A DNA stretch of 64,000 bases from Treponema sp. UBA6988 (GTDB lineage Bacteria > Spirochaetota > Spirochaetia > Treponematales > Treponemataceae): assembly GCA_002448445.1 (NCBI GenBank), contig DJYC01000080.1:1-64000 (forward strand). The letters run 5' to 3'. The position numbers were made by a program, and so were the translations under genes. Position 1 is the stretch's first letter, and every line of letters starts with the position of its first letter. Positions 33,757 through 43,040 of this stretch are shown here, piece after piece. A model generated the notes under the pieces. The model saw only the letters and a program-made list of their open reading frames with translations. It did not search any database and was not told the DNA's origin.

Positions 33757-34746
33757 ATGTATTTGGCGAAGGATGAACGCTATGACACTATGGTTTACAG
33801 AAAATGTGGCGAAAGCGGATTAAAGCTGCCTGAGGTTTCGCTTGGACTTTGGCACAATTTTGGGGACAATTCAACTTATGCGAACATGAAGCAGATGATT
33901 TTTACTGCTTTTGACAACGGTATAACCCACTTTGACCTTGCAAACAATTACGGTCCTGTTGGCGGGGCGGCAGAAAGCAATTTTGGAAAGATTCTGCACG
34001 AGGAGCTGCCGCACTACCGCGACGAGATGATTATAAGTACAAAGGCAGGCTATACGATGTGGCCGGGACCTTACGGGGACTTCGGAAGCCGCAAGTACCT
34101 GCTTGCAAGTCTTGACCAGAGCCTAAAACGCATGAATCTGGATTACGTTGACATTTTTTACCACCACCGCATGGATAAGGATACTCCGCTTGAAGAAACC
34201 ATGGGTGCTCTTGCCCAGGCTGTTAGTAGCGGAAAGGCCTTGTATGCCGGGCTTTCAAATTATGACGGTGCAACGCTAAAAAAGGCGGCTGCAATTTTGG
34301 ATGAACTAAAGGTTCCCTTTGTGATTAACCAGAACCGCTACAATATTTTTGACCGCGAGATTGAAAAGAACGGCCTTAAAAAGACGGCGGCCAAGCTTGG
34401 CAAGGGAATTATCTGCTTTAGTCCGCTTGCCCAGGGGCTTTTGACTGACCGCTACATTAACGGCATTCCGGAAGATTCCCGCATAAAGACGGACGGACGC
34501 TTTTTAAAGGAGTCAAACCTTACCAAAGAGAAGCTTCTTCAGATAAAGAGGCTGAACGACATTGCGCAAAAGAGGGGGCAGTCGCTTGCCCAGATGGCGC
34601 TTGCCTGGCTCTTGAAGGACGGTGATGTTACAAGCGTTATAATTGGGGCTTCAAAGACTTCGCAGATTTTGGACAACATTGCGGCTCTTAGGAACACAAA
34701 GTTTTCCGCGGCGGAACTTTCTGCTATAGACAGGGCTTCGGTTTAA
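33757..34746 (+). CDS. Aldo/keto reductase, YghZ-like
   Basis: A 329-residue reductase with the AKR catalytic set: D of HFDLANNYGPVGG and its tyrosine, K of ISTKAGYTMWPGPYGD and H of FYHHRMDKDTP. The inserts YTMWPGPYGDFGSRKYL and LWHNFGD resemble the YghZ/Gpr group, which reduces L-glyceraldehyde 3-phosphate and methylglyoxal with NADPH. It probably detoxifies aldehydes. The ATG follows GAGGAAGG. It is a single gene with a convergent neighbour (YgiQ) and a possible shared terminator hairpin between. Confidence 0.92.
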   Translation: MYLAKDERYDTMVYRKCGESGLKLPEVSLGLWHNFGDNSTYANMKQMIFTAFDNGITHFDLANNYGPVGGAAESNFGKILHEELPHYRDEMIISTKAGYTMWPGPYGDFGSRKYLLASLDQSLKRMNLDYVDIFYHHRMDKDTPLEETMGALAQAVSSGKALYAGLSNYDGATLKKAAAILDELKVPFVINQNRYNIFDREIEKNGLKKTAAKLGKGIICFSPLAQGLLTDRYINGIPEDSRIKTDGRFLKESNLTKEKLLQIKRLNDIAQKRGQSLAQMALAWLLKDGDVTSVIIGASKTSQILDNIAALRNTKFSAAELSAIDRASV

Positions 34747-34758
34747 GTGCAATTTGTT

Positions 34759-34790
34759 GCCGTGGCCTTTAGGGGGCACGGTGACTTTTG
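34759..34790. terminator. Possible bidirectional terminator between the convergent AKR and YgiQ genes
   Basis: GCCGTGGCC and GGGGGCACGGT can pair over a short loop (34759-34782), followed by a T-rich stretch. The stem is imperfect and the T run is broken. Confidence 0.4.
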
Positions 34791-34816
34791 TTTGTGGAAG
34801 TTTTAGCCGAGGCGGC

Positions 34817-36733
34817 TTATCCGTGGGGATAGAATGTGCGAAGTAAGTCCATTCTGCCTGCGATCTTGAGGGCTTCTATTACAAGGCCTTTGTTTTCCCT
34901 TTTGTTGAACTGCAAGAGAGCCCTTTGCAGTTTGCGCTCTCGTGCACCGCGTGCGACGTAGACTTTTTGCAGGGAACCGTCGGCATTTTTTTTGTGGGGA
35001 TTCAGTCCCGTCCAGTACATGCATGTGGAAAGGCTTCCCGGCGTTGGGTAGAAATCCTGCACCTGGTCGGGGACAAAGCCTGTCTTTTTAAGATAGAGTG
35101 CAACTTCTATGGCCTCGTTAAGTCCTGCTCCCGGATGTGAACATATATAGTAGGGAACAAGGTACTGCTTTTTGCCAAGTTCTTTGTTCACCCGCGCATA
35201 TTCTGAACTGAATTCTTCATATAGCGAATGGCAGCTTTTTCTCATTAGTGCAAGGACAGAGTCGCTTACGTGTTCCGGGGCAACTTTTAGCTGGCCTGAG
35301 ATGTGGTCTTTGCAAAGTTCGTAGAGGAAAGTTTTGTCTTTGTCCATCATCAGGTAGTCAAAGCGGATTCCTGAGCGGATGAATACTTTCTTTACATTTG
35401 GCAGGGACTTTAGCTTTCGTAGAAGTTCCACATAGTCCGTGTGGTCAACTTTTACGTTGGGGCAGGGGTTTGTTCCTAAGCAATCTCGTTTGGGGCAGGC
35501 TCCTCTTTTGGCTTGAAGTTGGCAGGCATCGTGGCGGAAGTTTGCGGTTGGGCCTCCTACGTCGTGTATGTAGCCCTTAAAGTCCGGGTCTTGTGTCATC
35601 AATGAAGCTTCTTTTAAAAGGCTCTGGTGGCTCCTTGACTGGATTCTTCTTCCCTGATGAAAAGTTATTGCGCAAAAACTGCAAGCTCCAAAGCATCCCC
35701 TGCAACTTGTAAGGCTGAATTTTACCTCTTCCAGTGCCGGTATGCCACGCTTTCCATTTTCTGCGGGCTTGTCGTAGATTGGGTGCCATCTTCTTGTAAA
35801 GGGAAGCTCGTATATTGCGTCAAATTCTTTTGTTGTTAGCGGAAGGGCAGGTGGCTCTTGTACTACATAGCGGCTTTCCGCTGCTTCTATAAGCGTGTGG
35901 GCGTTTATTGCATCCGTGTTTTCTTCCTGCACAAGATAGGACCTTGCAAACAGGTCTTTGCATTCTGCCGTGTCTTTGCAGATTTCTGCGTATGGGGGAA
36001 GCATTAGGGCCGGCTTTTTTTGGGAAATGGGGTTGTTGCTTGCGGAAGTTTCTGTTTCTGTTGCCGGGGTGGCATCTGGTGCTTGCAGTGCGGGAATATA
36101 TTGCGGCAGTTCTTCTGCTTTTCCGGTGTACCAGCAGGTTCCCCTTATTCCGCGGATTTGTCTTACAGGAATTCCTTCCCTTAGCTTTGCCGCTATTTCA
36201 AGTATTGCGTGTTCACCCATGCCGTACATGAGCAGGTCTGCCTTGGAGTCAAGAAGGATTGAGCGCTTTATTGTGTTTGACCAGTAGTCGTAGTGGCTGA
36301 ATCTTCTAAGCGAGGCTTCTATTCCGCCGATTAGCACAGCAATGCCCTTATAGGCTTCGCGGATTTTTGCAGTGTACTTGATGATTGCCCTGTCCGGCCT
36401 TCTGCCTGCAATTCCTCCGTGGGAATAGGCATCTTCGGAGCGGGGCTTGTTGTTTGCGGTGTAGTTGCTTACCATGCTGTCCATGGCACCCGCGCTTACA
36501 AGAAAGGCAAGGCGGGGGCGTCCAAATTCCTTAAAGCTTTCTGCGCTTGTAAAGTCGGGCTGGGCAAGGAGCCCTACCGTGTATCCGTTTGCTTCTAGCA
36601 GCCGGCAGAGCAGGGCGGCGGCAAAAGATGCGTGGTCTACATAAGCGTCTCCGCTTACAAAAATAAAGTCAACCTCTTTTATGCCGCGCTTTTCCAAGTC
36701 CTCTTTGCAGATGGCAAGAAATTTGTTTTCCAT
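34817..36733 (-). CDS. YgiQ family radical SAM protein
   Basis: A 638-residue protein matching YgiQ (UPF0313). The N-terminal region has VDFIFVSGDAYVDHASFAAA and IGGIEASLRRFSHYDYWS. The radical SAM cluster motif is SCRGCFGACSFCAI (C-x3-C-x2-C), followed by YIHDVGGPTANFRH and the typical YICSHPGAGLNEAIE and FYPTPGSLSTCMY near the end. The role is not established experimentally; it is a conserved enzyme of many bacteria. A variable Ala/Thr-rich insert lies around 225-260. No clear ribosome site was seen before the ATG at 36733. Confidence 0.93.
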   Translation of the reverse strand: MENKFLAICKEDLEKRGIKEVDFIFVSGDAYVDHASFAAALLCRLLEANGYTVGLLAQPDFTSAESFKEFGRPRLAFLVSAGAMDSMVSNYTANNKPRSEDAYSHGGIAGRRPDRAIIKYTAKIREAYKGIAVLIGGIEASLRRFSHYDYWSNTIKRSILLDSKADLLMYGMGEHAILEIAAKLREGIPVRQIRGIRGTCWYTGKAEELPQYIPALQAPDATPATETETSASNNPISQKKPALMLPPYAEICKDTAECKDLFARSYLVQEENTDAINAHTLIEAAESRYVVQEPPALPLTTKEFDAIYELPFTRRWHPIYDKPAENGKRGIPALEEVKFSLTSCRGCFGACSFCAITFHQGRRIQSRSHQSLLKEASLMTQDPDFKGYIHDVGGPTANFRHDACQLQAKRGACPKRDCLGTNPCPNVKVDHTDYVELLRKLKSLPNVKKVFIRSGIRFDYLMMDKDKTFLYELCKDHISGQLKVAPEHVSDSVLALMRKSCHSLYEEFSSEYARVNKELGKKQYLVPYYICSHPGAGLNEAIEVALYLKKTGFVPDQVQDFYPTPGSLSTCMYWTGLNPHKKNADGSLQKVYVARGARERKLQRALLQFNKRENKGLVIEALKIAGRMDLLRTFYPHG

Positions 36734-36763
36734 AGACAGCTTGCTTAGACTAGCCTTGTAAGA

Positions 36764-37765
36764 CTAGCGCGTGATGTTTACGGAAGATAGTGAAATTTCT
36801 TTTTTGTACTTTAATGGCAGGTTTGGAGCGTATGATGTCTCCGGGAAGGAAAGGCCTGAATCAAGTACGAATGTTGGGTTTGAGCCCTTTTTGTTCAAGA
36901 GCTGGACTATAAAGTTGCCGGACTTTAGCGTGTTGAGAGAAACCTTCATCGGGATTTTTCCTGATGATGCGCTGATAGAATTTCCGCCTACAGGTGAAAC
37001 ATTTGCGAGTGTTTTTCCAGTAGTGTCCTGAAGTGAGCAAGAGTTGATGAGAAAGTTCCAGGCGGCGCTTCCTGCATTTGCAACGTTAAGGTCAAAGTTA
37101 AGGTCAAGGTTAAGGTCAACTCCGTCAAATGTGTCTGAGCTAAGGCTGCGTCCTGCCAAAATTGATGCGGCTACTGTTGCTGCCTTAACAGGGTTCATTC
37201 CACCGTTTACCAGGGAGCTCTTTAGGTCTCCAAGTGTTGGCAGCTGAATCTTTGGGTTTGAAACGGAAAGACTTGGCTTAATTACAGGCACTTCAAAGCT
37301 CTTGCTGAAGGGAAGGGTAAGGTTCTGTCCTGCACCAAGGGCCTCGCTAAGGTTAAGGGATACATTGCCGTCGAATGTGAATGGAAGGGCCTTTTTGCTG
37401 CTTGAAGAAGATGCGCCCTTTGCCATGCTGATGATTTTGTCGTATGGGATCTTAAAGTTAACGCTGTTTGTCTTTGACCCCATGGCGGCAACGCTTATGC
37501 CTTTGTCCGTAACAATTTTTGCATAGGTTTCGCTTTCCTGAAGCAGATTTCCTTCCAGCTTGTCGATTGTGAAAGCAACCGGATATGGGTTTGTGATTGA
37601 ATAGTCAACATTGAATGTAATTCCTTCCAAATCCAGGGATTTGATTCCTACTCCCTTCATGGAAAGAGAGGGTGTAGCTAAAATTCCCGAAAGAGATTCG
37701 CAGGAAAATGTTATGACCGAAAGAATTGCAGCCAAAGCTCCGCAGAAAAATACAGATTTTTTCAT
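36764..37765 (-). CDS. LEA type 2 (WHy-domain) lipoprotein
   Basis: The 333-residue lipoprotein has a signal peptide ending in VITFSC (C22). Residues about 35-110 form an LEA14-like domain: GIKSLDLEGITFNVDYSITN, then YPVAFTIDKLEGNLLQ. A second similar stretch occurs later (GVDLNLDLNFDLNVANAGSA). LEA14/WHy domains occur in stress and envelope proteins; no enzyme motif is present. An AGGAG ribosome site precedes the ATG. It lies 30 bases upstream of ygiQ on the same strand and may share its transcript. Confidence 0.85.
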   Translation of the reverse strand: MKKSVFFCGALAAILSVITFSCESLSGILATPSLSMKGVGIKSLDLEGITFNVDYSITNPYPVAFTIDKLEGNLLQESETYAKIVTDKGISVAAMGSKTNSVNFKIPYDKIISMAKGASSSSSKKALPFTFDGNVSLNLSEALGAGQNLTLPFSKSFEVPVIKPSLSVSNPKIQLPTLGDLKSSLVNGGMNPVKAATVAASILAGRSLSSDTFDGVDLNLDLNFDLNVANAGSAAWNFLINSCSLQDTTGKTLANVSPVGGNSISASSGKIPMKVSLNTLKSGNFIVQLLNKKGSNPTFVLDSGLSFPETSYAPNLPLKYKKEISLSSVNITR

Positions 37766-37880
37766 AAAATAAACTCCTGTTTTTACGGTTTTTTAAGACT
37801 GTCTATATTTTAATGCCTAAACATAGGAAATTTCAAGACAAATAAAGTAAAATTCGCTATACTTCTACTTGGAGTATAAT

Positions 37881-38525
37881 TTGAAGAGAATTCTGCCTGT
37901 ATTGTTTTTTATTCTTGTCTGTATGGCAACGCTTGTCTATCTGGGAAGGGCAATTCCCTCTTTTAGGGCCGACGTTTCCGAGAACAAAGGCATTTACAAG
38001 GCCATCCCCCTAAACCGCAGCCAGTTCTTGCGCCAGACATACAACAATTGCGCCCCCTATTCAGCAATGGCGGTTATTTCTATCCTAAGAAAAAATATTA
38101 TTGATCCTGAAAAGCTTGCTTCGGAAATAAACTGGAGGATGGAAAAGAATTTGACTTTCCCACAGGGGCTAGTGAACCTTTTGCATAATTATGATGTGGA
38201 AACCAAGGAATATGCAATGTCCCGTTATTCCAACGAGGAAAAAATCAACTGGCTAAAGAATATGGCAGACAACAATACGCCTGTTGTTCTTTTGGTAAAG
38301 CAAAACAATATCCTTCATTTTATAACCTTGCTTGGCTATGATTCCCACGGCTTTATGTTCTATGACTCTATGCAGGAGCGCCGGGGTGAAAATTCCGAGA
38401 TGACAAAAGTTGACCATCCCGAATATGAAGGCAACCGCTATTATTCAGCAGAAGAATTTCTTCCCATGTGGAATGAAGGGCATGTAGGCATTTTCTTTAA
38501 GAACTGGGCTGTCGTTTGTTACTAA
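37881..38525 (+). CDS. C39-like cysteine peptidase, membrane-anchored
   Basis: 214 residues from a TTG at 37881 with TGGAG just upstream. An uncleaved or signal-like hydrophobic segment (LPVLFFILVCMATLVYLG) is followed by a papain-like domain of the Peptidase_C39_2 type. The catalytic cysteine is C57 in TYNNCAPYSAMAV, the histidine H146 in NNILHFITLLGYD, and a later aspartate near 162. The active site faces outside the cytoplasm. Such proteins act on peptides at the cell surface; the substrate is unknown. No partner gene is adjacent. Confidence 0.78.
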   Translation: MKRILPVLFFILVCMATLVYLGRAIPSFRADVSENKGIYKAIPLNRSQFLRQTYNNCAPYSAMAVISILRKNIIDPEKLASEINWRMEKNLTFPQGLVNLLHNYDVETKEYAMSRYSNEEKINWLKNMADNNTPVVLLVKQNNILHFITLLGYDSHGFMFYDSMQERRGENSEMTKVDHPEYEGNRYYSAEEFLPMWNEGHVGIFFKNWAVVCY

Positions 38526-38569
38526 GTCTGTACTAAGTTTGCTAAAAGATAAATAAAAGGAGATTTTTT

Positions 38570-41092
38570 ATGGAATTTAATTCATTTGAAAGGACAGGAA
38601 GCAAGAGCACTGCACCTGTAGCGCGTGAGGCTGTAAACCGCAAGATTGCCCGCGAGTCTGCCGCAGAAGGAATGGTTCTTTTGCAGAATGACGGTGTTCT
38701 GCCACTTTCAAAAGATGAAAGCATAGCAATATTTGGCAGCGGAGCCAATCACACAATAAAAGGTGGAACTGGTTCCGGGGAAGTGAATGAGCGCGAGTGT
38801 GTAACCATACTTGAAGGTTTGCGCAATGCCGGTCTTAAAATAGAAAACGAGGCCTGGCTAAAGGAATATGATGATTCATACCAAAAAGCCCGCCTTGAAT
38901 GGAAGGACCGCATAATCGAAAGATGCCACGGAAATACTGAATCTGTGGATTTTTTTGTTGCCCATGCAGAAAATCCGTTTAGGGCTCCAAAGGGCAGGGC
39001 AATTACAAAGCAGGACCTTGGAAAGGCAGACGTTGCAATTTATGTCGTAAGCAGGATTGCTGGTGAGGGAAGCGACCGTAAGGAAGAAAAAGGCGACTAC
39101 TATCTTAGCGATTATGAAGAGCTTGAACTAAAGACACTTTCCTCCCTTGCAAAAAAGCTCGTCGTCCTTATAAATACCGGTGCCCAGATAGACATGGGCT
39201 TTATTCATTCCCTGCCGAACCTTTCTGCCATTGTGGACGTAAAGCAGCCTGGCATGGAGGGTGGCAATGCCGTTGCAGACCTTCTTACCGGAAAAGTTAC
39301 CCCCAGCGGAAAGCTTACTGCAACTTGGGCAAAGAAATACTCTGATTTTCCCGGAGCCGCAAATTTTAGCTATAAAAACGGAAACCTTCAGAAGGAATAC
39401 TATAATGAAGGAATTTTTGTTGGCTACAGATATTTTGACGCATTTGGCATTGATGTTGACTACCCGTTTGGATTTGGACTTTCCTATACGGATTTTTCTA
39501 TAAAATTCCTTTCTGTTGAATCCGGTAAAAATGTCCGCATAAAATTTTCCGTTACAAACACAGGTTCAAAATTTGCAGGAAAAGAAGTTGTCCAGCTTTA
39601 CGCTTCTTGCCCACAGACAGCACTTATAAAGGAAGAAAAAAGGCTGGTTGCCTTTGCTAAGACGGGGCTTTTAAAACCTGGTGAAAGCGTGGAAGTTGAA
39701 CTTTGCTTTGAAACAAAGGACATTGCTTCTTTTGACGAGCAGAAGGGCGAATGGGTTCTGGAAAAAGGTCTCTATGCCTTGTCCTGTGGAAACAGCAGTG
39801 CGGATGCAAAGCTGTGCGCTGTCCTAAAAGTTGAAAATGACTTTGTGGTGGAAAAAGTAAACCATGTTTGCCCGCTAAAGGAAGAACTAAAATCTATTGA
39901 GCCCAATAAAGATTCTCTAAAAAAGGCGGAAGAGGCATGGCAGGCAAAAGCTAAGGAACTTGGCCTGACACCTGTGGAATTTGTGCCCAGCCCAGAAGAA
40001 AAGAAGCCTTATGCAGAAGATGAGAAAGATGCGCTTGCAAAGAAGATGGCGGCTACTCTAAATCGTGAGCAGCTTATTACCTTTGTGCACGGTGTCTTTA
40101 ACAAGGCAAAGGGGGCTACTGTAGGCGATGCTGGAAAGCGTGTTCCCGGTACGGCAGGCGAGACGACCGATGAATTGGTGGACTTGGGAATTCCTCCAGT
40201 AATAATGGCTGACGGTCCTGCGGGTGTGCGTGTTGTTCAGAAGTACGAGGTGGACAGGGCGACTGGAAAGCCATATTTTGACGGCCTTACCCAGTCAATG
40301 GCTCAGGGCTTTTTTGCCATGGACCACCACAGGCAGAATGTGGACGTTTACTGGCAGTTCTGCACGGCATTCCCAATCGGCTCCCTTCTTGCGCAGACAT
40401 GGGACAAAGACCTGATTGCAAATGTGGGAAAAGCTGTTGCCGTAGAAATGGAAGAATTCCATGTTTCATGGTGGCTTGCTCCCGGAATGAACATTCAGCG
40501 TAACCCCCTCTGTGGACGCAACTTTGAATACTTCTCCGAAGACCCCCTTGTAAGCGGAATTTGTGCATCTGCAATGACGGATGGGGTTCAGTGCGGAAAC
40601 GGAACTGGCACTACAATCAAGCACTTTGCATGCAACAACCTGGAAGACAACCGCAAGGGTTCAGATTCAGTCTTGAGCGAGCGTGCATTGCGCGAAATTT
40701 ATTTGCGTGGCTTTGAAATTGCAATAAAGAAGTCTCAGCCAATGGGATTGATGACTTCTTACAATCTTGTTAACGGAGTTCATTCTGCAAACAACTATGA
40801 TCTTTGCACACAGGTTGCCCGCAATGAATGGGGCTACAAAGGCATGATAATGACCGACTGGACTACGACGGATTCCTATGGTGGCAGTGAAGCTTGGATG
40901 TGTCCAAAGGTTGGCAACGATTTGATAATGCCGGGTGCCCGTTCTGACGAGGAAAGCATGGTGGCTGCATTGGCGGAAGGAAAGCTTACCGATGACGACT
41001 TGCGTTCATGTGCGGAAAGACTTATCAATGTAATTTTGCGCACCAATGCCTTTAAGAATTCCGTTCCATACAGAACAAGGTTCGGTTTTTAG
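38570..41092 (+). CDS. Glycoside hydrolase family 3 enzyme with permuted domain order
   Basis: An 840-residue GH3 protein in which the C-terminal sandwich domain comes first: ESAAEGMVLLQNDGVLPL at 30-47 and VKQPGMEGGNAVADLLTG, then a fibronectin III-like domain (KFAGKEVVQLYAS). The catalytic TIM-barrel domain follows at about 540-830, with GPAGVRV, the FEYFSEDP loop, TTIKHFACNN and the nucleophile D763 in GMIMTDWTTT. This order is known in beta-glucosidases of rumen bacteria. There is no signal peptide, so it hydrolyses imported oligosaccharides. AAGGAG precedes the ATG. Confidence 0.93.
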   Translation: MEFNSFERTGSKSTAPVAREAVNRKIARESAAEGMVLLQNDGVLPLSKDESIAIFGSGANHTIKGGTGSGEVNERECVTILEGLRNAGLKIENEAWLKEYDDSYQKARLEWKDRIIERCHGNTESVDFFVAHAENPFRAPKGRAITKQDLGKADVAIYVVSRIAGEGSDRKEEKGDYYLSDYEELELKTLSSLAKKLVVLINTGAQIDMGFIHSLPNLSAIVDVKQPGMEGGNAVADLLTGKVTPSGKLTATWAKKYSDFPGAANFSYKNGNLQKEYYNEGIFVGYRYFDAFGIDVDYPFGFGLSYTDFSIKFLSVESGKNVRIKFSVTNTGSKFAGKEVVQLYASCPQTALIKEEKRLVAFAKTGLLKPGESVEVELCFETKDIASFDEQKGEWVLEKGLYALSCGNSSADAKLCAVLKVENDFVVEKVNHVCPLKEELKSIEPNKDSLKKAEEAWQAKAKELGLTPVEFVPSPEEKKPYAEDEKDALAKKMAATLNREQLITFVHGVFNKAKGATVGDAGKRVPGTAGETTDELVDLGIPPVIMADGPAGVRVVQKYEVDRATGKPYFDGLTQSMAQGFFAMDHHRQNVDVYWQFCTAFPIGSLLAQTWDKDLIANVGKAVAVEMEEFHVSWWLAPGMNIQRNPLCGRNFEYFSEDPLVSGICASAMTDGVQCGNGTGTTIKHFACNNLEDNRKGSDSVLSERALREIYLRGFEIAIKKSQPMGLMTSYNLVNGVHSANNYDLCTQVARNEWGYKGMIMTDWTTTDSYGGSEAWMCPKVGNDLIMPGARSDEESMVAALAEGKLTDDDLRSCAERLINVILRTNAFKNSVPYRTRFGF

Positions 41093-41940
41093 AAAAAGCT
41101 TAGTGCAAGTTTTTTTATAGCATAGGCCACTCCGCTTTTGTCGCAGTCTTTTGTTACAAAGTGGGCGGCCTTTTTTGCTTCCTCGCAGGCATTTCCCATG
41201 GCAACAGAAGTAAATCCTGGAACAGTTAGCATGGGAATGTCGTTGCCACTATCTCCAATTACCATGATTTCTTCATTCTTTAGCCCGATGATTTTTGCAA
41301 TCTTTAAAAGCCCCTTGCCTTTGTCTGCTTCTATTGCAGTAACCTCTATGTAGTTTCCGTAGGGAATAACCTTTAGATTCCGGGGCTTTAGTTCTTCTAT
41401 GATTTTTTCCCTTGCCTCATCGTCATTTGCAATAAGTGCTATTTCCTGGGCATTGTTGGTCTTTGAAAATTCATGAATGTCTTCTACTTCCATGCGTGTT
41501 GCGGAGATGTAGTTTTCCAGAACCGTGCCCTTGAACTTTAGAAGCCTCTGCTTGTAGACTTGGGGATTTTCGTAGGCATAATTTTCCGTAAAGAATTCAA
41601 CTGGTGTTTGGGTGCGCTTGGAAAGTTCCATTACAAAATTTACGTCTTCCCTGCTTAGCGTAACCTGGCTTTTGCATTCAGGCAAATCTCTGCCGTTACA
41701 GTCGCTTACTACGGCTCCGTTCATGCTTACGACAAAGCGGGGCTTTAGCGCCAAAAATACATCCTTTGGAATTCCGTAAAAGGGGCGGCCTGTTACCGGT
41801 ACAAATTCTATTCCCCGCTTGATAGCCTTTCCTATAATACGCAAATTCTTTTTGGAGACTTCCTTTTTTCTGTTCAAGAGGGTGTCGTCCAAATCCAAGG
41901 CAATTAGCTTTACTTTTGCTTTTGCAGTATTCTTGTTCAT
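41089..41940 (-). CDS. HAD-IIB (Cof-like) sugar-phosphatase family protein
   Basis: 283 residues from the ATG at 41940. Motif I is LIALDLDDTLLNR, with the nucleophile DxD; motif II lies in VPVTGRPFYG; motif IV reads VIGDSGNDIPMLTV. The C2B cap covers about 85-195. Such proteins remove phosphate from sugar phosphates or nucleotides; the substrate is unknown. The stop overlaps that of the GH3 gene tail-to-tail by four bases. It starts divergently from tcdA and its -10 box lies seven bases before the ATG, so a leaderless mRNA is likely. Confidence 0.9.
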   Translation of the reverse strand: MNKNTAKAKVKLIALDLDDTLLNRKKEVSKKNLRIIGKAIKRGIEFVPVTGRPFYGIPKDVFLALKPRFVVSMNGAVVSDCNGRDLPECKSQVTLSREDVNFVMELSKRTQTPVEFFTENYAYENPQVYKQRLLKFKGTVLENYISATRMEVEDIHEFSKTNNAQEIALIANDDEAREKIIEELKPRNLKVIPYGNYIEVTAIEADKGKGLLKIAKIIGLKNEEIMVIGDSGNDIPMLTVPGFTSVAMGNACEEAKKAAHFVTKDCDKSGVAYAIKKLALSFF

Positions 41941-41947
41941 GGATGGG

Positions 41948-41998
41948 ATTATAATGAACTTGTTTACTTCTTGCAATTTTATAGACAATGCATAATAC
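41948..41998. promoter_or_regulatory. Divergent promoters of the HAD gene and tcdA sharing a palindromic -35
   Basis: TTGCAA at 41971-41976 reads the same on both strands. Leftward it is 17 bases from TATAAT (41948-41953), with the HAD ATG seven bases further. Rightward it is 16 bases from TAATAC (41993-41998), with the tcdA ATG nine bases further. Confidence 0.65.
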
Positions 41999-42007
41999 TT
42001 TTTTACC

Positions 42008-42733
42008 ATGAATGAATTCTCAAGATTGCAGATGACTATAGGAAAAGAAGGCTTGAAAAAGCTTGGCAAGTCCCGGGTTGCCGTCTTTGGCGTTGGCGGA
42101 GTTGGCGGCTACGTGGCAGAAGCCTTGGTCCGAAGCGCCATAGGTGCGATTGACTTGATAGACAATGATACCGTTAGCCTTAGCAACTTGAACAGGCAGA
42201 TTATAGCCCTTCACAGTACGGTTGGAAAATACAAGGTGGATGTTGCCAAGGAGCGCTTTTTGGACATAAACCCAGAATGCAAGATAAATGCCATCCGCTG
42301 CTTTTTTACAAGCGAAACTTCCTCCCAGTTTGATTTTTTAAGCTACGATTATGTTGTGGACTGCATAGACACCGTTAGCGGAAAGATTCAGATTGTAATG
42401 CAGGCAAAGCAAGCGGGGGTGCCTGTGATTTGCAGCATGGGTGCTGGAAACAAGATGAATCCTGCTCTTTTTGAAGTGGCGGACATTTACCAGACAAGCG
42501 TTTGTCCTTTGGCAAGGGTGATGCGCCGTGAGCTAAAAGAACGTGGCGTTGAAAAGCTTAAGGTTGTTTATTCAAAGGAAAAACCCATTCAGCCACAGTA
42601 TACCGAAGATGAATTGCAGCAGATGATGGTGGCAGGTGCAAAAAGGGCTCCGGGAAGCAATGCGTTTGTTCCTGCAACTGCCGGTTTGTTGATTGCGTCG
42701 GAAGTAGTAAAAGATTTGTTGCTAAAGGCCTGA
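42008..42733 (+). CDS. tcdA: tRNA threonylcarbamoyladenosine dehydratase (ThiF/E1-like)
   Basis: A 241-residue E1-like protein: nucleotide-binding VAVFGVGGVGGYVAEALVRS at 24-43, IDLIDNDTVSLSNLNRQI, and VDCIDTVSGKIQIVMQ, then the crossover text MNPALFEVADIYQTSVCPL with the conserved cysteine. This set is typical of TcdA/CsdL, which cyclises t6A at position 37 of ANN-decoding tRNAs using ATP. There is no ribosome site; the start is paired with the promoter at 41971-41998. It is followed by the intergenic repeat copy B. Confidence 0.9.
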   Translation: MNEFSRLQMTIGKEGLKKLGKSRVAVFGVGGVGGYVAEALVRSAIGAIDLIDNDTVSLSNLNRQIIALHSTVGKYKVDVAKERFLDINPECKINAIRCFFTSETSSQFDFLSYDYVVDCIDTVSGKIQIVMQAKQAGVPVICSMGAGNKMNPALFEVADIYQTSVCPLARVMRRELKERGVEKLKVVYSKEKPIQPQYTEDELQQMMVAGAKRAPGSNAFVPATAGLLIASEVVKDLLLKA

Positions 42734-42736
42734 GGC

Positions 42737-42863
42737 CGGATTGGAAGGGCCCTGCGGTAAAAATCGCATCCTTGCAATTTTTACCGCACAAGTTTTCTAC
42801 GAAAACTTGTAAAATCTTTACCGCAAACAACTGACGCGCCCTCCATGGCGCTGCTTGTTTACA
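42737..42863 (+). repeat. Structured intergenic repeat, copy B
   Basis: The layout repeats copy A: GCGGTAAAAATCGCA and TGCAATTTTTACCGC form a hairpin (42754-42787, one mismatch) and ACAAGTTTTC with GAAAACTTGT a second (42788-42810). A 31-base box (42833-42863) matches copy A at 28 positions. Stem sequences differ from copy A but pairing is kept, suggesting that the structure matters. The remaining bases to 43040 hold the promoter region of the aminotransferase gene; no gene was found. Confidence 0.7.
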
Positions 42864-43040
42864 AAAGAACCCTGGAAAGCCGTTCCACGATGAATGCCTG
42901 TTCTTGAAAAAGATGATTGCAAAAGATAAAACTGCCGTCCAGAAAAATATTTTTCCTATAACTATTGCATATATTGGAAATATAAACTAAACTAACTTAC
43001 TTTAGAAATACCATATTTGTACAAGGATAGGGTAAAGCCG

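Noticed and set aside
42864..43040. Riboswitch or Fur box before the diaminobutyrate aminotransferase gene
   Set aside because: No conserved aptamer element or Fur-like palindrome could be made out; the region is merely AT-rich.
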